Part shown: one piece after another, positions 33,876 to 44,503 of the stretch
How the letters are laid out: every line of letters starts with the position of its first letter
How positions within the stretch are numbered: the stretch's first letter is position 1
DNA from: Selaginella moellendorffii
Lineage: Eukaryota; Streptophyta; Lycopodiopsida; Selaginellales; Selaginellaceae
Assembly: GCF_000143415.4 (NCBI RefSeq)
Contig: NW_003314270.1
Location: 330,411-394,410 of the forward strand
Length of the DNA stretch: 64,000 nucleotides
Reading direction: 5' to 3'
The notes under the pieces: model-generated
The model's database searches: none
Seen by the model: only the letters and a program-made list of their open reading frames with translations
What the model was told of the DNA's origin: nothing
Position numbers and translations under genes: made by a program

Positions 33876-35726
33876 ATGGCTGAAAGAACTAGAAGATCTA
33901 CAAACTATAATAGCGCATTTTTCCCGTCAATTAGCTGTCACTGGCTGGTGAAAACGAGTTGCGCCTGGTTGCCACGGTGGCGGTCCAAGTACTTAAAGCA
34001 TGTACTTTGTAGATTCTTTGAAGAATATGCCAGTTTGATGCTTCTTCTTCCTCTAGGCGTCCATAATGCGAACGATTTGATCAGGATGCACGGGCGATTG
34101 GGAAATGCCGCCAAGGCTCGGGAGATTTTCGATCTAATTCCCGTGAAGGATCGTCTGAGCTGGGACTACATGCTGCTGGCCTACACCCAGGGCGGGTCGA
34201 TCGACGAGGCATGGCGGATTTTCGATCAAATCCCGCAGCCCAGCGTGTTTTCCTTCAACATTTTGCTGTCGGCGCTCTCGCAGAGCGGGGATTTTCGCGG
34301 GGCGCGCCGGATCTTCGACGGGATGCCGCAGTGGGATGTGGTATCGTGGAATTCGATGCTGTCCGCGCACATCCAGCACGGAGACCTGGCAGCCGCGCAG
34401 AGATTTTTCGATTGTATGCCCGAAAAAACTATAGTCTCGTGGAACGCGATGGTGTCTGCGTATGCCGCGAAGGGAGACACTAGCATTGCGAAGCTTTTGT
34501 TTGGCAAGATGCCCCAATGGGACGTGGCTTCTTTCAACGCAATGTTGACTGGGTTTGACCAAGAGGACTACGTTTTGGAATTGCGAAGATTTTTCAACGC
34601 TCTTCCGGAGGCCAATTTTGTCTCTTGGACTATCGTCTTAACAGCATATGCCCGCATTGGGCATCTTTTTGAGTGTAAGGCCCTCTTTGATGCGATGCCA
34701 CACAGAGATATAGTGGCATATAACGTAATGCTCTCGGCATTTTCCCAGCACAGTACTGGGAAAGATTCCAAAGCCTTATTTGATACCATGCCACAGTGGG
34801 ATATGCTTTCCTGGACATCACTTTTAAACGCATATATCCAAGACGGGCATATTGAGCGAGCCAAACGTACATACGACACAATGCCAATGCAGGATACAGT
34901 ATCATGTACGGTTATGCTTACATTTCTCTCTACGTATGGTGCCATAGTCGATGCTAGGGTGGTCTATGAATCTTTGCCATGCAAGGATTTAGTTTCACAA
35001 AACGCAATGCTAGCGGCGTATGCCTCAAAAGGGTACCTTGAAGAAGCTCGATTTTTGTTTGACTCCATGCCACAACGAGACCTTGTTTCTTGTACTAATA
35101 TGCTCATTTCGTATGCCCAAGTTGGTCATCTTAACGACGCAAAACGTGTTTTCATTTCCATGCCGGAGCATGACGTAGTATCTCGGACCGTCATGCTCAT
35201 CGCATATGCCGTGAATGGGCATGTTTTAGAAGCCAATAAAGTGTTCGATTTGATGCTAGAGAGAGATCTCACCGTCTGGAGCGCCATGCTGGCTGCGTAT
35301 GCCTACACGGGGCACTCTTTTGAAGCCCGCCACCTTTTCCAAACCATGAATTTCATTGAAGCAGCTGGTGAATCCTGCTTTGCACCCATTTTGATTTCCC
35401 TGGGACATGTTGGTGGGCTCGACGCCGCAAGAAATTGCTTCGTGTCGTTGCAAGGGGACTTCGCGTTAAAGCCTACCAAGCAACATTACGCGTGCATGGT
35501 GGACCTCATTGCCAAGGCAGGGCATCTGGAAGTTGCCGAGCTTCTCTTGGAAACCATGCCGTTTGTGCCTGATGCTGTGGATTGGACGTCCCTGCTTGGA
35601 GCTTCCAAATCTCAGGACAATGTCAAGCAGGGATTCTGTGTTGCAAAATCCGTGGTTGGCATGAACTCACAAGAATCAGCTGGTTATTTACTACTGGCCA
35701 ACATGTTACACGCAAACAAATCCTGA
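33876..35726 (+). CDS. S-repeat PPR protein, unit B (intact copy)
   Basis: Intronless, 616 residues. The basic, aromatic N-terminus (MAERTRRSTNYNSAFFPSIS) could be an organelle transit peptide. From about residue 65 to 530 it is an array of 31-residue PPR motifs, e.g. DVVSWNSMLSAHIQHGDLAA and DLVSCTNMLISYAQVGHLND. The array is followed by a short E-type region (DFALKPTKQHYACMVDLIAK, PDAVDWTSLLGASKSQDNVK), and the protein stops at LLLANMLHANKS, so the E2 and DYW parts are absent. The segment from residue 165 on is mirrored by the broken copy at 23445-24647. RNA binding in an organelle is the family expectation. The start is the first ATG of the frame; a later ATG at about residue 55 is possible. 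Confidence 0.92.
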   Translation: MAERTRRSTNYNSAFFPSISCHWLVKTSCAWLPRWRSKYLKHVLCRFFEEYASLMLLLPLGVHNANDLIRMHGRLGNAAKAREIFDLIPVKDRLSWDYMLLAYTQGGSIDEAWRIFDQIPQPSVFSFNILLSALSQSGDFRGARRIFDGMPQWDVVSWNSMLSAHIQHGDLAAAQRFFDCMPEKTIVSWNAMVSAYAAKGDTSIAKLLFGKMPQWDVASFNAMLTGFDQEDYVLELRRFFNALPEANFVSWTIVLTAYARIGHLFECKALFDAMPHRDIVAYNVMLSAFSQHSTGKDSKALFDTMPQWDMLSWTSLLNAYIQDGHIERAKRTYDTMPMQDTVSCTVMLTFLSTYGAIVDARVVYESLPCKDLVSQNAMLAAYASKGYLEEARFLFDSMPQRDLVSCTNMLISYAQVGHLNDAKRVFISMPEHDVVSRTVMLIAYAVNGHVLEANKVFDLMLERDLTVWSAMLAAYAYTGHSFEARHLFQTMNFIEAAGESCFAPILISLGHVGGLDAARNCFVSLQGDFALKPTKQHYACMVDLIAKAGHLEVAELLLETMPFVPDAVDWTSLLGASKSQDNVKQGFCVAKSVVGMNSQESAGYLLLANMLHANKS

Positions 35727-35910
35727 GGATTTCCTACGACCATTGCAAGTTTTGTATTTTCTTTCCAAGTTTGTAGCTTGCAAGTTTCAATCAATGATCC
35801 AAGCTATGAAAGAACAGCATGAAATCAGAAGAGAAACATGAATACCGTCAAACACAAGATTATCCTTGCAAGTTCTATACTCTCATAGATGGAGAAAATA
35901 CATTCTAAGG

Positions 35911-36984
35911 TTACATGAACTGGATGAAAGAAGGAGCTTGTACGCCATCCAAGCTAAAAACCACGCTCAGCCTCCCCGTTTCTACATTCCTGGAAAGAAC
36001 GTTCACCTTGTTCGAGTTTTGGAGCCCAACCACGACCATCTCCCCGGACCGATCAAACGCAAAATGCCGAGGCCCAGAACCCCCGACTCGATCCAGCCCA
36101 AGGAAGGTCAGGCCACCGTCACCTTCAGCGTCCACTCCAAACACCGCGATGGTATCCTCGGCGTTACCACGGTTGGACGCATACAAATACCTCCCGTCCG
36201 GCGAGAGAGCCACCTCCGCCGCCGTGCACGCGCTCTTGTTCGCTACGCTATCATCCAGAGTGGACCAGCTCTGGATCAAACGCAGTGCTCCATTCCCCGG
36301 ATCATACGAGAGCTGGCTCACGCTGTTTGCGAGCTCGTTGATCACGTACGCGAATCGCTCGTCGCGGGAGAAGATAAAATGCCGAGGACCCGACCCAGGC
36401 TCGAGTGAAACCTCCGGAGCAGCGGCCTCGTCGAGCTTCCCAGTCGAGACGTTGAGGACTCGGGTGTGGATCTTATCAGTGCCGAGATCACAAACGAAGA
36501 CAAACTTTCCCGAGGAGTCCGTGATGATCTGGTGGGGATGAGGAGCCTCTTGCCGGGGATTGTTGCTCGGCTCCGTCAGGCCTGGAACCTTGATCAGCGA
36601 AACCGGTTGCTGGTGATGATCCAAGAGCACACCGTGGTGGCGACTATGGTCGACTTGGAGAACGCCATAGCTGCCACCGTTGTAGTTCGCGAACAAGATC
36701 CACTTGCCGCTGGAGTGGATGCTAATGGCAGCCGGGTCCGCGCCGCAAGTGGAGGCGGGGTGGCCGAGACGAGTGAGAGAGGTGTGGTGTGGAGAGAAGG
36801 AGAATGCCTCGAGAGCGCCACTCTCCACTTCGTTTACGGCATAGAGAACGTTGCCCAGCGTGGCCAGAAAGGTGGGATTGGTACCTGATGGAAACGAGGC
36901 GATGGAGTAGAGATGGTGCTTGTCCAGCGCTAAGAGGTGGATTTCATCGCTGTAGCCACCGACCAACAAGAGCTGCTTCGTCAT
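35911..36984 (-). CDS. Seven-bladed beta-propeller lactonase (6-phosphogluconolactonase-like)
   Basis: Intronless, 357 residues, matching the lactonase / YbhE-type propeller family. The family includes bacterial 6-phosphogluconolactonase and muconate-lactonising relatives; the plant members are little studied and probably cytosolic. Repeated propeller motifs are visible: LLLVGGYSDEIHLL, GNVLYAVNEVESGALEAFSF, GKWILFANYNGGSYGVLQVD, SGPRHFIFSRDERFAYVINE, DGRYLYASNRGNAEDTIAVF and GSGPRHFAFDRSGEMVVVGL. The HPHQIITDSSGKFVFVCDLG blade carries the conserved histidines and Asp-Leu-Gly typical of the family. There is no signal peptide. It follows the right edge of the duplication on the opposite strand, 184 bp from the PPR stop. 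Lactone hydrolysis is probable; the exact substrate is unproven. Confidence 0.9.
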   Translation of the reverse strand: MTKQLLLVGGYSDEIHLLALDKHHLYSIASFPSGTNPTFLATLGNVLYAVNEVESGALEAFSFSPHHTSLTRLGHPASTCGADPAAISIHSSGKWILFANYNGGSYGVLQVDHSRHHGVLLDHHQQPVSLIKVPGLTEPSNNPRQEAPHPHQIITDSSGKFVFVCDLGTDKIHTRVLNVSTGKLDEAAAPEVSLEPGSGPRHFIFSRDERFAYVINELANSVSQLSYDPGNGALRLIQSWSTLDDSVANKSACTAAEVALSPDGRYLYASNRGNAEDTIAVFGVDAEGDGGLTFLGLDRVGGSGPRHFAFDRSGEMVVVGLQNSNKVNVLSRNVETGRLSVVFSLDGVQAPSFIQFM

Positions 36985-37456
36985 CTTGATCTAGAAAAGA
37001 AAAAGGGCTTTTGTGAAAGCAAAAGAAATGTGAAGGTTGCGTACCCGATGTGATGATGATAATGACGATCGAACAAGATAGATTGATACGAGGAGAAGGA
37101 GAAAGCGGCTGGAATCATGGAGAAATCCCATTGTTGGATTGTAGAATCTCCACGGGATTGGATTCGTACGAATTCTGTGACCTCCTTTTTCGTAACTCCT
37201 TTTCTTAAAAAAAATGGACCACGAAATTTGTATGGGAAAGCACTTCTGGAAGCACACATTCGTGCTGGGGACCTAAAGTCGCGGACAGACAAAGCCAGCT
37301 ATCCATCCGGGCATTCTCGAGAATAAAAAAGTTCTCAACTCAGAAGGCTGGGCACTTTGCTTTAGAATGTCATAGTTATATGTATGAGCTCTACAAAAAT
37401 TGTCAGTGTACAGTGGCTGTGGTGGCAACCTCGTGTTTGGATCATAAGATAGATGA
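36985..37456. other. Intergenic, no gene seen
   Basis: Lies between the 5' end of the lactonase and the 3' end of the P450. Only short, compositionally ordinary frames are present; the part next to 36984 is presumably lactonase promoter. Confidence 0.6.
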
Positions 37457-39792
37457 TCATCCTGGCGATTTTTCTCCGTCCTCTATGTTGTAGTGCGCAA
37501 GCATAAGCTGCATTCCATACCTGGGCTTGAGCGTGATGGCAGTGACCGGAGCGTGCCTGTAATTGGGAGAGATCTTGAACTCGAATCTCTGGAGGATCAT
37601 TGCCAGGACCACTTTGGCCTCCATCATTGCAAAGCTCTGCCCGAGGCAAGCTCGCGGCCCCAGCGAAAATGGCATGAAACTCCACAGCTTTTGGTGCTGA
37701 AGCTTGCAAGCCGCCGCCACTCCATCGGCGAATCGGGCCGGGTTAAAGTGGAGGGCGTCGTCCCCCCACACGTCTTTGCTGTGGTGGAGTGCCACAATGG
37801 GTATCCAAAACGTAGTCCCCCGCGGATATTTCACGTCCTGGATGCTCAAGTCCACCAAAGATTCCCTCACCAGTGCCGGCGCCGGAGGATATAAACGGAG
37901 TACCTCGTTGAGAATCATTCCCAGCTGCAAGAAAGAAAAGAAAAAGGTGGCGAAAGATTAGTGTACACACAGAGAGAAAGAGAGAGAATTTCTTCCAAGA
38001 CACTCAAAAGCAGCTACGTGGAGTTATGACTTTGGCCTAGGACAGGAGGTGGACTAGTTGGCGTGCAAAGTATACTGTAAAACAACTTACAATCTTTAGC
38101 TTGGGAAGGACATCGGCATCCGGAACGGAGGACTTGGACGGGAGATGCTCCATCACTTCGGCACGGCCGCGCTGCTGCCACTCTGGATTCAAGGCCAGAA
38201 GCATCAGAGTCCAGGTGAGCAGCGCCGATGTGGTCTCGTGCCCCGTGAAGAAGATGGTTTTGCACTCCTCCACAAGCTCCGGCGTGTCAAACTGCTGTGC
38301 AGCTGCTGCTGCTTCGGACTTGTCTCGCTCGCTCTCGGACAGCATCAGTCCCAAAAAGTCGCTTCCATACCCGTGCTTTTGTCGTCCCGCACGGCGCTCC
38401 AGTACAAGCTCTCGCAGCGCTCGCTCCATGTCCCTTTTGATCCGGGAAGCTCTTCTATTGGCAGCCGTGGGGAGCATCCTAAATGATCTTTACTTTAGTA
38501 CTGGCTGTTGCATGCATTATAAAGAAATATAACAATAGAATAAGGTGGTGGAAGAACCAGAAGCTAATGGAGGCAGGCAGGACTTTGATATACAAGGTAT
38601 ATAAATGGAGGAATCATTGGAAATCATGCATGCTTTGTTCCACGCAAAGGTTGATGGCGATGGAGACACAAAATAGAGGGAGTGAAGGAACCTTGAGTGC
38701 GAGAGAGGATTTTTGTGATATCATACCTGTTGCATGGAAGCCAGAGAAAACGATTGGACTGAGCGAAAACTTTCTGGAGGCACGTCAGGAGCTGGAACAC
38801 CCTCTTGCCTTTTTCGTGACTGCTGGTGCTGCTAAACGCGGTACGAGCAATTACATCGGCCGTGGCCATGGATAAGTAATAGTTGATGTCGATCTCCGCG
38901 GATGATCCATCGCCGCTCCTCCTCGAGCTCTTGTTGTCAATGATTTGGCTCCACTGGCCCAGCATTTGAGACGTGCTCGCCACCATCTCGGGTACCATTT
39001 TCTGCCAATAATTATGCCTCATGAATTCATATCATATAGAAAGATAGAAAGTAAGAGCTTGCTCAAAGAAGAATTAACTTCTTCAAATCCAAAGAAGTAT
39101 ATGTCTTTGGGAGGGAAAGAGAGATCTTACCTTGAGCATTTCGGCATGGAACGCCGGGCCAACGATGCGTCTCCGGTGAGCCCAGCTCTCTCCATTGGCA
39201 TACACCATTCCATTCCCAAGCAGCAGCACACCACCCTTTTTGAGTAGCAGCGACTTTCCAAAGTGCTCGGCCTTGGTGGACAAGATCTCCTTGATCATCT
39301 CGGGCTCCACAACCGTGATCCTCGGCTCCATTCCCCACCAGAAGAGAAACCTCTTCCCTGTCACACACACACATTAGTTAGTTTACAAGTCTTTGGAGAA
39401 GCTTGGCAGAGAAACAGAGGAATGTGTGCTAGAAGTGTGGATATGGGGGAGGGAAATTCGAGCTATATACCGTAGATGGCGGACCAGTATGTAAAGTGGG
39501 GGCATATCCTGGGAAGAAGATCATGGTCGCCAACTCGCATGTCCTTGGATGTTGCCAGTTCTCTCATCTCGGATACTTGGTGCATGTTTCCAATCAGGAA
39601 CTTTGGAGGGGGGCCATCCAGGCCTTGCTCGAGGAGACTCTTTCTCAGGTGGACATATCTGAAGGCCACGGACGCGCTCCACACCAGGATCACGAGCAAA
39701 GAGGCGAGGAAAACGAGCATTGGCGCGGCAAGGAGGAGCATTGGGAGCTTGAGGGAGATTCCCTGGGAAAATGCAGGCAAATTATGACTCAT
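37457..39792 (-). CDS. Cytochrome P450, CYP72 clan
   Basis: ER-anchored haem monooxygenase. Five exons: 39792-39471, 39357-39131, 39001-38727, 38478-38091, 37924-37457, with closing phases and 559 residues. The N-terminal anchor is MLLLAAPMLVFLASLLVILV, followed by a Pro-Gly hinge variant (GLDGPPPKFLIGN). The C-helix has WAHRRRIVGPAFH. The I-helix is FFTGHETTSALLTWTLMLLA, the TGHETT form typical of the CYP72 clan. The K-helix ExxR is NEVLRLYPP, the PERF-type motif reads FNPARFADG, and the haem-binding loop is FSLGPRACLGQSFAM with Cys ligand. All catalytic landmarks are intact. CYP72-clan members act on hormones (cytokinin, gibberellin, brassinosteroid), fatty acids or terpenoids; the family and substrate cannot be set without comparison. 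An alternative start at 39840 adds 16 residues. Confidence 0.93.
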
Positions 39793-42271
39793 TCTCTGGA
39801 AGTCTGGAATCGATGAATTGCTGGGTGTGATTGACACCATCCCTGTGTCACCAGCTTCAAGGAAATTCCCGGCAGCGAAGAATGCAGCTGGATTTGCCAA
39901 GAAAAGTATAAGTGAAGTATGTGCCTGCCTTGATTGACAAAAAAAAAACAAACAAAAAGGGAGAATTGGAGAAGAAGATGAGCAAGTTCTCAAGGAATCT
40001 TTTAAATGGATAGAGAAAATATGAGCAAGAATGCTCTCTCTCTTTCCCTCTTTGCCTCTCTCCTCTCCTTGTCACACACTCTTTTCTTGTGGAGAACTTT
40101 AGAAGCACTCCCTATATACGCAAGGCCCAGAGCTTTGTGGAATTGTTATTTTAGCATAACTTGCTACCAAACAAATGGAGGCTCTACACCAGTAAATGCA
40201 CTGGGAATCTAGCTGAAGAAAGAAGCAAGGAAGAAGAACTCTCTTATATCAACAATCACTATAACACTGAATCCACAACGCGGAACTGTCCAACTCCTCG
40301 CAGTAGTAGTGAAGTGAGGGGTTTTTTCTTTTCTTTAAAGCTTTTGAAAATGCATACATTAGTTTGTCACTGTGTTGATGTCAGTGCCAAGAATTGCTAG
40401 AGAAAAGGCCATGCTGACTTATGGCTAAGCTAAGTTAAAGGTTGTGTCGTATGTGTCGGTGTTTAGAGTGTTTGAACTCTCGTCCGTGGCCAGTTGTAAG
40501 AAATCCAAGCCCAAACCAAAAACGCCGATTATTTTACGTAAACACGTGCAAAACAACGCGCCACCTTTTGCAATGATCATCGCCATAATACAATGTTTAA
40601 GATCTTAGGTTCGGGCAATGGAGAGGATTGAGTGAGATGTTGCAACTGTAAAACTAAAGCAAACAAACCCTTAGAAAAGTGCTTTAAGTAGATATATAAA
40701 TGTTTTTCTCTTTTTCTTCAACTTGCTAGCCGGACAGCCAATCATCGAACAACCACGAGCAAGAAATTTCACATTTATTCTCCTTCAGAGGAATAAGGTG
40801 ATGTAAGGAAAAATCTCTGATCTCTGCCACTCTTTGGCATCATCGTATTTCATTTGTTCGGACCGTAGGCAGGTTCTCAATAAACAGGAGCCTAAGTCTT
40901 TCCATGTTTCTTTTTCTCGCGGCTCAACACTTGGCACACAATTTAATTTGATTCCTCCACCAGGCATCACTGGATTTCACTTCACTCCCTCCTCCGAAGT
41001 GCAACCATGAGTCACTCATCAATTTCAATCACTTCGGACAGATAATATCATGGCTTGGAATATATCTAGGCACACTCTTGTCAAAACCACCATGATTTCT
41101 ACTTGTTCCAACGCTTTCTTTTCCAGTAGTGTGATCTCATGTAAGTTCAAAAACATGTAATAATTAATATATTTGGAAGGCCCTGCTCGAATATTTAAAG
41201 TACCAACTTTTAAATATTTAATATTTCCATGTTAAACCCAGTAGTGGTGTAGCAAGAGCATGGCAGTAGCAGCAGCAATGGTTTGTGCATCAGGGGGCCC
41301 TTTGGGATTCAGTCCAGTCCGCCTGGAAAGCAAGAATAAAGACCACATGTCATGCTAGAACATAATATTTTGGAAAAAGAGAGAACAAATATATAAAGCC
41401 AGAGAAACAAGCAACGAGAGGAGCTCTACGTGTGTCGTGGGCCTTCCAACCAAATTGAATGGAGCTTTCATGTTGATTCCCCCTACCACCTTGCAGCTTA
41501 TTATTTTCCACAAGTCTGAATTTAGAGCGATCCAATGTATACATGGTTCCATACATTAACGTTTACTAACTATATATGGGTAAAAGTTGCTCCATTTACA
41601 ATTTTATTCTCGGATTCGGCGGTCACCTCAAAAAAAAGGGTGAAAAAAAGCAAAATAACATGTATATGTCGTTTTGTGTCTGTTTGTTGTGTGGATCTTT
41701 ATGCAGGAAGTCACATGGCTTTTTCTTGCATATTTATGAAAGCAGCAGCTCTTGCCCGAAGGATTTCTCTGGAAACCCTGATATTGATATCGGTGGCTAT
41801 AGTCCGGGACACGGGTCGTTAGTTTGGGGATCCATCCACCAAAGTATGCCAAAGGCTGCAGCTGGAATCCAACTATAACAAAAAGTGCAGCGAGATCTTT
41901 CGAAGGTGTACACAACCATTCCAGAATTGTTGGCTTATCAAAGTCAATGAAAAAACTATATGTGTTGCTTCATCAAATATAACTATATCATTGTGTTTTC
42001 ATGACAAGAAACTAGACACTAGGTAATATTTTATTGTCAAGACCCAGTCTTCTCACTTGGTGGGCCTCAAAATCATGTATTATTATCGAAAAAGGTGGAG
42101 AAAAACACTTTCGGGTGTGACGGTGATCCAAAAGACAAAAAATATGATACTAGAAATTCTTTTAAAATGATTTTGTGACATTCTAAAAGATGATTTTGTG
42201 ACAGTCAGACAAGTCAACTCCTTGGACTAAAAGTCAAATTCTAAAAGTCAACTCCTGAAAAAAATGGGTTG
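39793..42271. other. Intergenic, no supported gene
   Basis: About 2.5 kb with only short frames on either strand and rising AT content to the right. The part next to 39793 should contain the P450 promoter and leader. A short frame at about 41260 (MAVAAAMVCASGGPLGF) ends after about 32 codons with no continuation seen. No repeats, RNA genes or transposon motifs were recognised. Confidence 0.5.
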
Positions 42272-44394
42272 ATGGACGTGGTGGCAAGTTGCGAGCAATG
42301 GAATCGCCACGACACCATTCGCGCCATTGAATCGTGCAGGAGCTTAACAAGGGCTCTCGGCATCCACAGCCGCATCCCCAGAGATGCCACTGACGTGTTC
42401 ATCAGCAACAAGCTCGTGGACATGTATGGCAAATGTGCCGGCGGGATCGCCCATGCCAGGGCGGTCTTTGATTCCATGCCCGCCAGAGATTCCTACTCTT
42501 GGGTCTCGATGCTCTCGGCATATGCCCGTTCTGGGAATCTGGATCTTGCCAAGTCCGTGTTTGATTCCATGCCGGATCTCAACACTGTTGCTCACAATTC
42601 CATGCTTGCTGCTTACTTACATAGTGGAGATCTTGATAGTGCAAAGAAATTCTTCGATTCAATGCCAAGAAAGGATGTGGTTTCTTGGACGACTATTCTT
42701 GCAGCACATGCCCAATCAGGGGATGTTTTTCAGACAAAGGTTTTATTTGACTCAATGCCCTTCCACGATCTAGTCGCTATGAACGCAATGCTAAGCTCAT
42801 ACACACTAAATTCTCGAATGCATGAGGCTGAAATATTTTTCTCAAAAATGCCCGAAAAAGATTTAATCTCGTGGAATGCACTTGCGACTGGGTTTGCCCA
42901 GACCCGGCAAATTGACCGAGCTAGTCGGATCTTTGAATCGCTGCCTCTCTTGGACCTCGTCTCTTTTAATTCCATGCTATCGTCACTTGCCCAGGGCGGA
43001 AATTTGGAGCGCGCAGAAGTTTTTCTTGCACGAGTTCCAGAGTTGTGTTTGATCTCCTGCAATGCTATGGTTGCGGCATATGCCCAGTTCGGGCATCAAG
43101 AAGAATCAAAGAAGTTTTTTGATTCAATGCTACAGAGGGATCTTATCTCGTGGAATGCCCTTCTTGGAGCATACACTGAAGCTGGTCATTTAACTCAGGC
43201 TACTCGAGTTTACAGTTTAATGCCACAGCACGACCTCATTTCGTGGACGGCCATGATTGAGGCATATGCCCACAATGGGCATATGGACAGGGCTAGGGCG
43301 CTGTACGACTCTATGCCGCAGCGGGACATGGTGTCGGCCACTGCCATGGTGGCATTGTACGGACAAGCTGGATATCTGAAAGATTCTGTCGCTGTTTTTG
43401 AAAGTATGCCCAGCCATGACTTATTCTCGTCAAATGCGATGCTCTCGGCCTATGCCCAGAACGAGCATATGAAGGAGGCGAAGCTCATCTTTGAGAAGAT
43501 TCCATATCCCGATATGGTATCTTTTAATTCTATGGTTTCTGGTCTTGCGCAGAATGGCCATCTTGAAGAGGCGAAACAGCTTTTCGAATGTATGGAGTTT
43601 CGGGATTTGGTTACTTGGAATGCTATGCTCGCAGCAAATGCCCAACGAAGCTACTTGCCAGAAACTTTGGGTCTTTTTAATGCAATGCCCGAGAGAGACC
43701 TGTACACTCTCACGTCGATGGTGGCGGCGTTTTCTCTCGATGGACAGGTTCACAAGGCCTTTTACGTGTTCTTTGAGATTCCACACAAGGACATCCACTG
43801 CTGGAATACGATGCTATATGCGTACGCTCAAAACGGGCAAACAGCCCGAGCAAGAAAGCTCTTAGAGACAATGCCCAGTCCGTGTGTGTCTCCTGGACGA
43901 TCATGTTGACGGCGTATACAGGAGCCAAAAACTCAGTAGATGCGTTTCAAACTTTTGACATGATGAAAATGGTGGAGATTCCCACCGATGCTTGTTTCAT
44001 ATCGGTGCTTATCGCGTGCAGCCACAAAGGCCAGGTTTACTTGGCGATGGCCAATTTTTCGTCCATGATCGTAGACTTCGGCATGGAGCCAAGCAAACAG
44101 CACTACACCTGCATTGTGGATGTTCTCGCAAGGGCTGGATACCTAAGAGAAGCGACGGAGCTCGTCACGGTGATGCCATTTGTTCCAGATAATTTCGACT
44201 GGACGTGCCTGCTCGCAGCTTGCAAGAGTTACAGCGATGTGGAGCAAGGCAGCCGCGTTGCCAGGTTTGTGGTTGACTTGAATCCTCCGGACAGTGGAGG
44301 GACGTTTGCGCTGCTTGCAAATCTCTTTTCAATTGAGAGGCAGATCAAACTTGATCTTCCACGACAATGTGTTATACCAAGTAAAAAAACATAA
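42272..44394 (+). pseudogene. S-repeat PPR gene with a single frameshift
   Basis: The first frame runs from the ATG at 42272 for 545 codons. It shows GIHSRIPRDATDVFISNKLV and then 31-residue PPR motifs (DLISWTAMIEAYAHNGHMDR and similar). It would stop at 43909 after TMPSPCVSPGRSC. The repeat array and the E-type tail (VCVSWTIMLTAYTGAK, EPSKQHYTCIVDVLARAGYL, WTCLLAACKSYSDVEQGSRV) continue in another frame to 44394. The break is at CCGTGTGTGTC (about 43879-43889), where one extra GT unit in a short GT run would explain it. The gene lacks other lesions, so it may be a very recent pseudogene, a strain variant or a sequencing error. Without the shift it would be an ordinary organelle PPR protein of about 700 residues with no DYW domain. 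Confidence 0.85.
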
Positions 44395-44429
44395 AAACAC
44401 CCATACAGGTCTTGAACATGTAAACAATT

Positions 44430-44503
44430 TGGCCCATGCAGGTCTTGAACTTGTGACCTTGGCCTTATTAGGACCACGCTCTGACCAACTGAGGTAATAA
44501 GCC
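44430..44503 (-). pseudogene. tRNA-Ile(AAU)-like sequence, degenerate
   Basis: The 74-nt minus-strand sequence folds as a tRNA. Acceptor GGCTTAT pairs with ATGGGCC using two G-U pairs, and the discriminator is A. The anticodon stem TGGTC/GGCCA closes the loop CTAATAA, with anticodon AAT. The D arm keeps CTCAGTTGGTCAGAG, with one D-stem mismatch. The T arm has TTCAAGA where TTCGAGA is expected and two A-C mismatches. The changes look like methyl-cytosine decay. A partial copy of the 3' half (T arm and acceptor) lies beside it at 44400-44420. Probably a tRNA pseudogene or tRNA-derived repeat. Confidence 0.7.

Larger units (their letters stand above)
24648..35594. repeat. Tandem segmental duplication, unit B
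   Basis: Second unit of the direct duplication, starting at the junction with the truncated PPR relic. It keeps the full right-hand PPR gene and runs without a break into single-copy DNA, so the right flank is the ancestral one. It lacks 221 bp and 10 bp within the minus-strand PPR gene that unit A keeps, and has about 60 bp extra near 25676-25738. Confidence 0.93.

Noticed and set aside
41260-41355. Short frame MAVAAAMVCASGGPLGF, possibly a transit peptide
   Set aside because: It ends after about 32 codons, with no downstream exon or recognised continuation.
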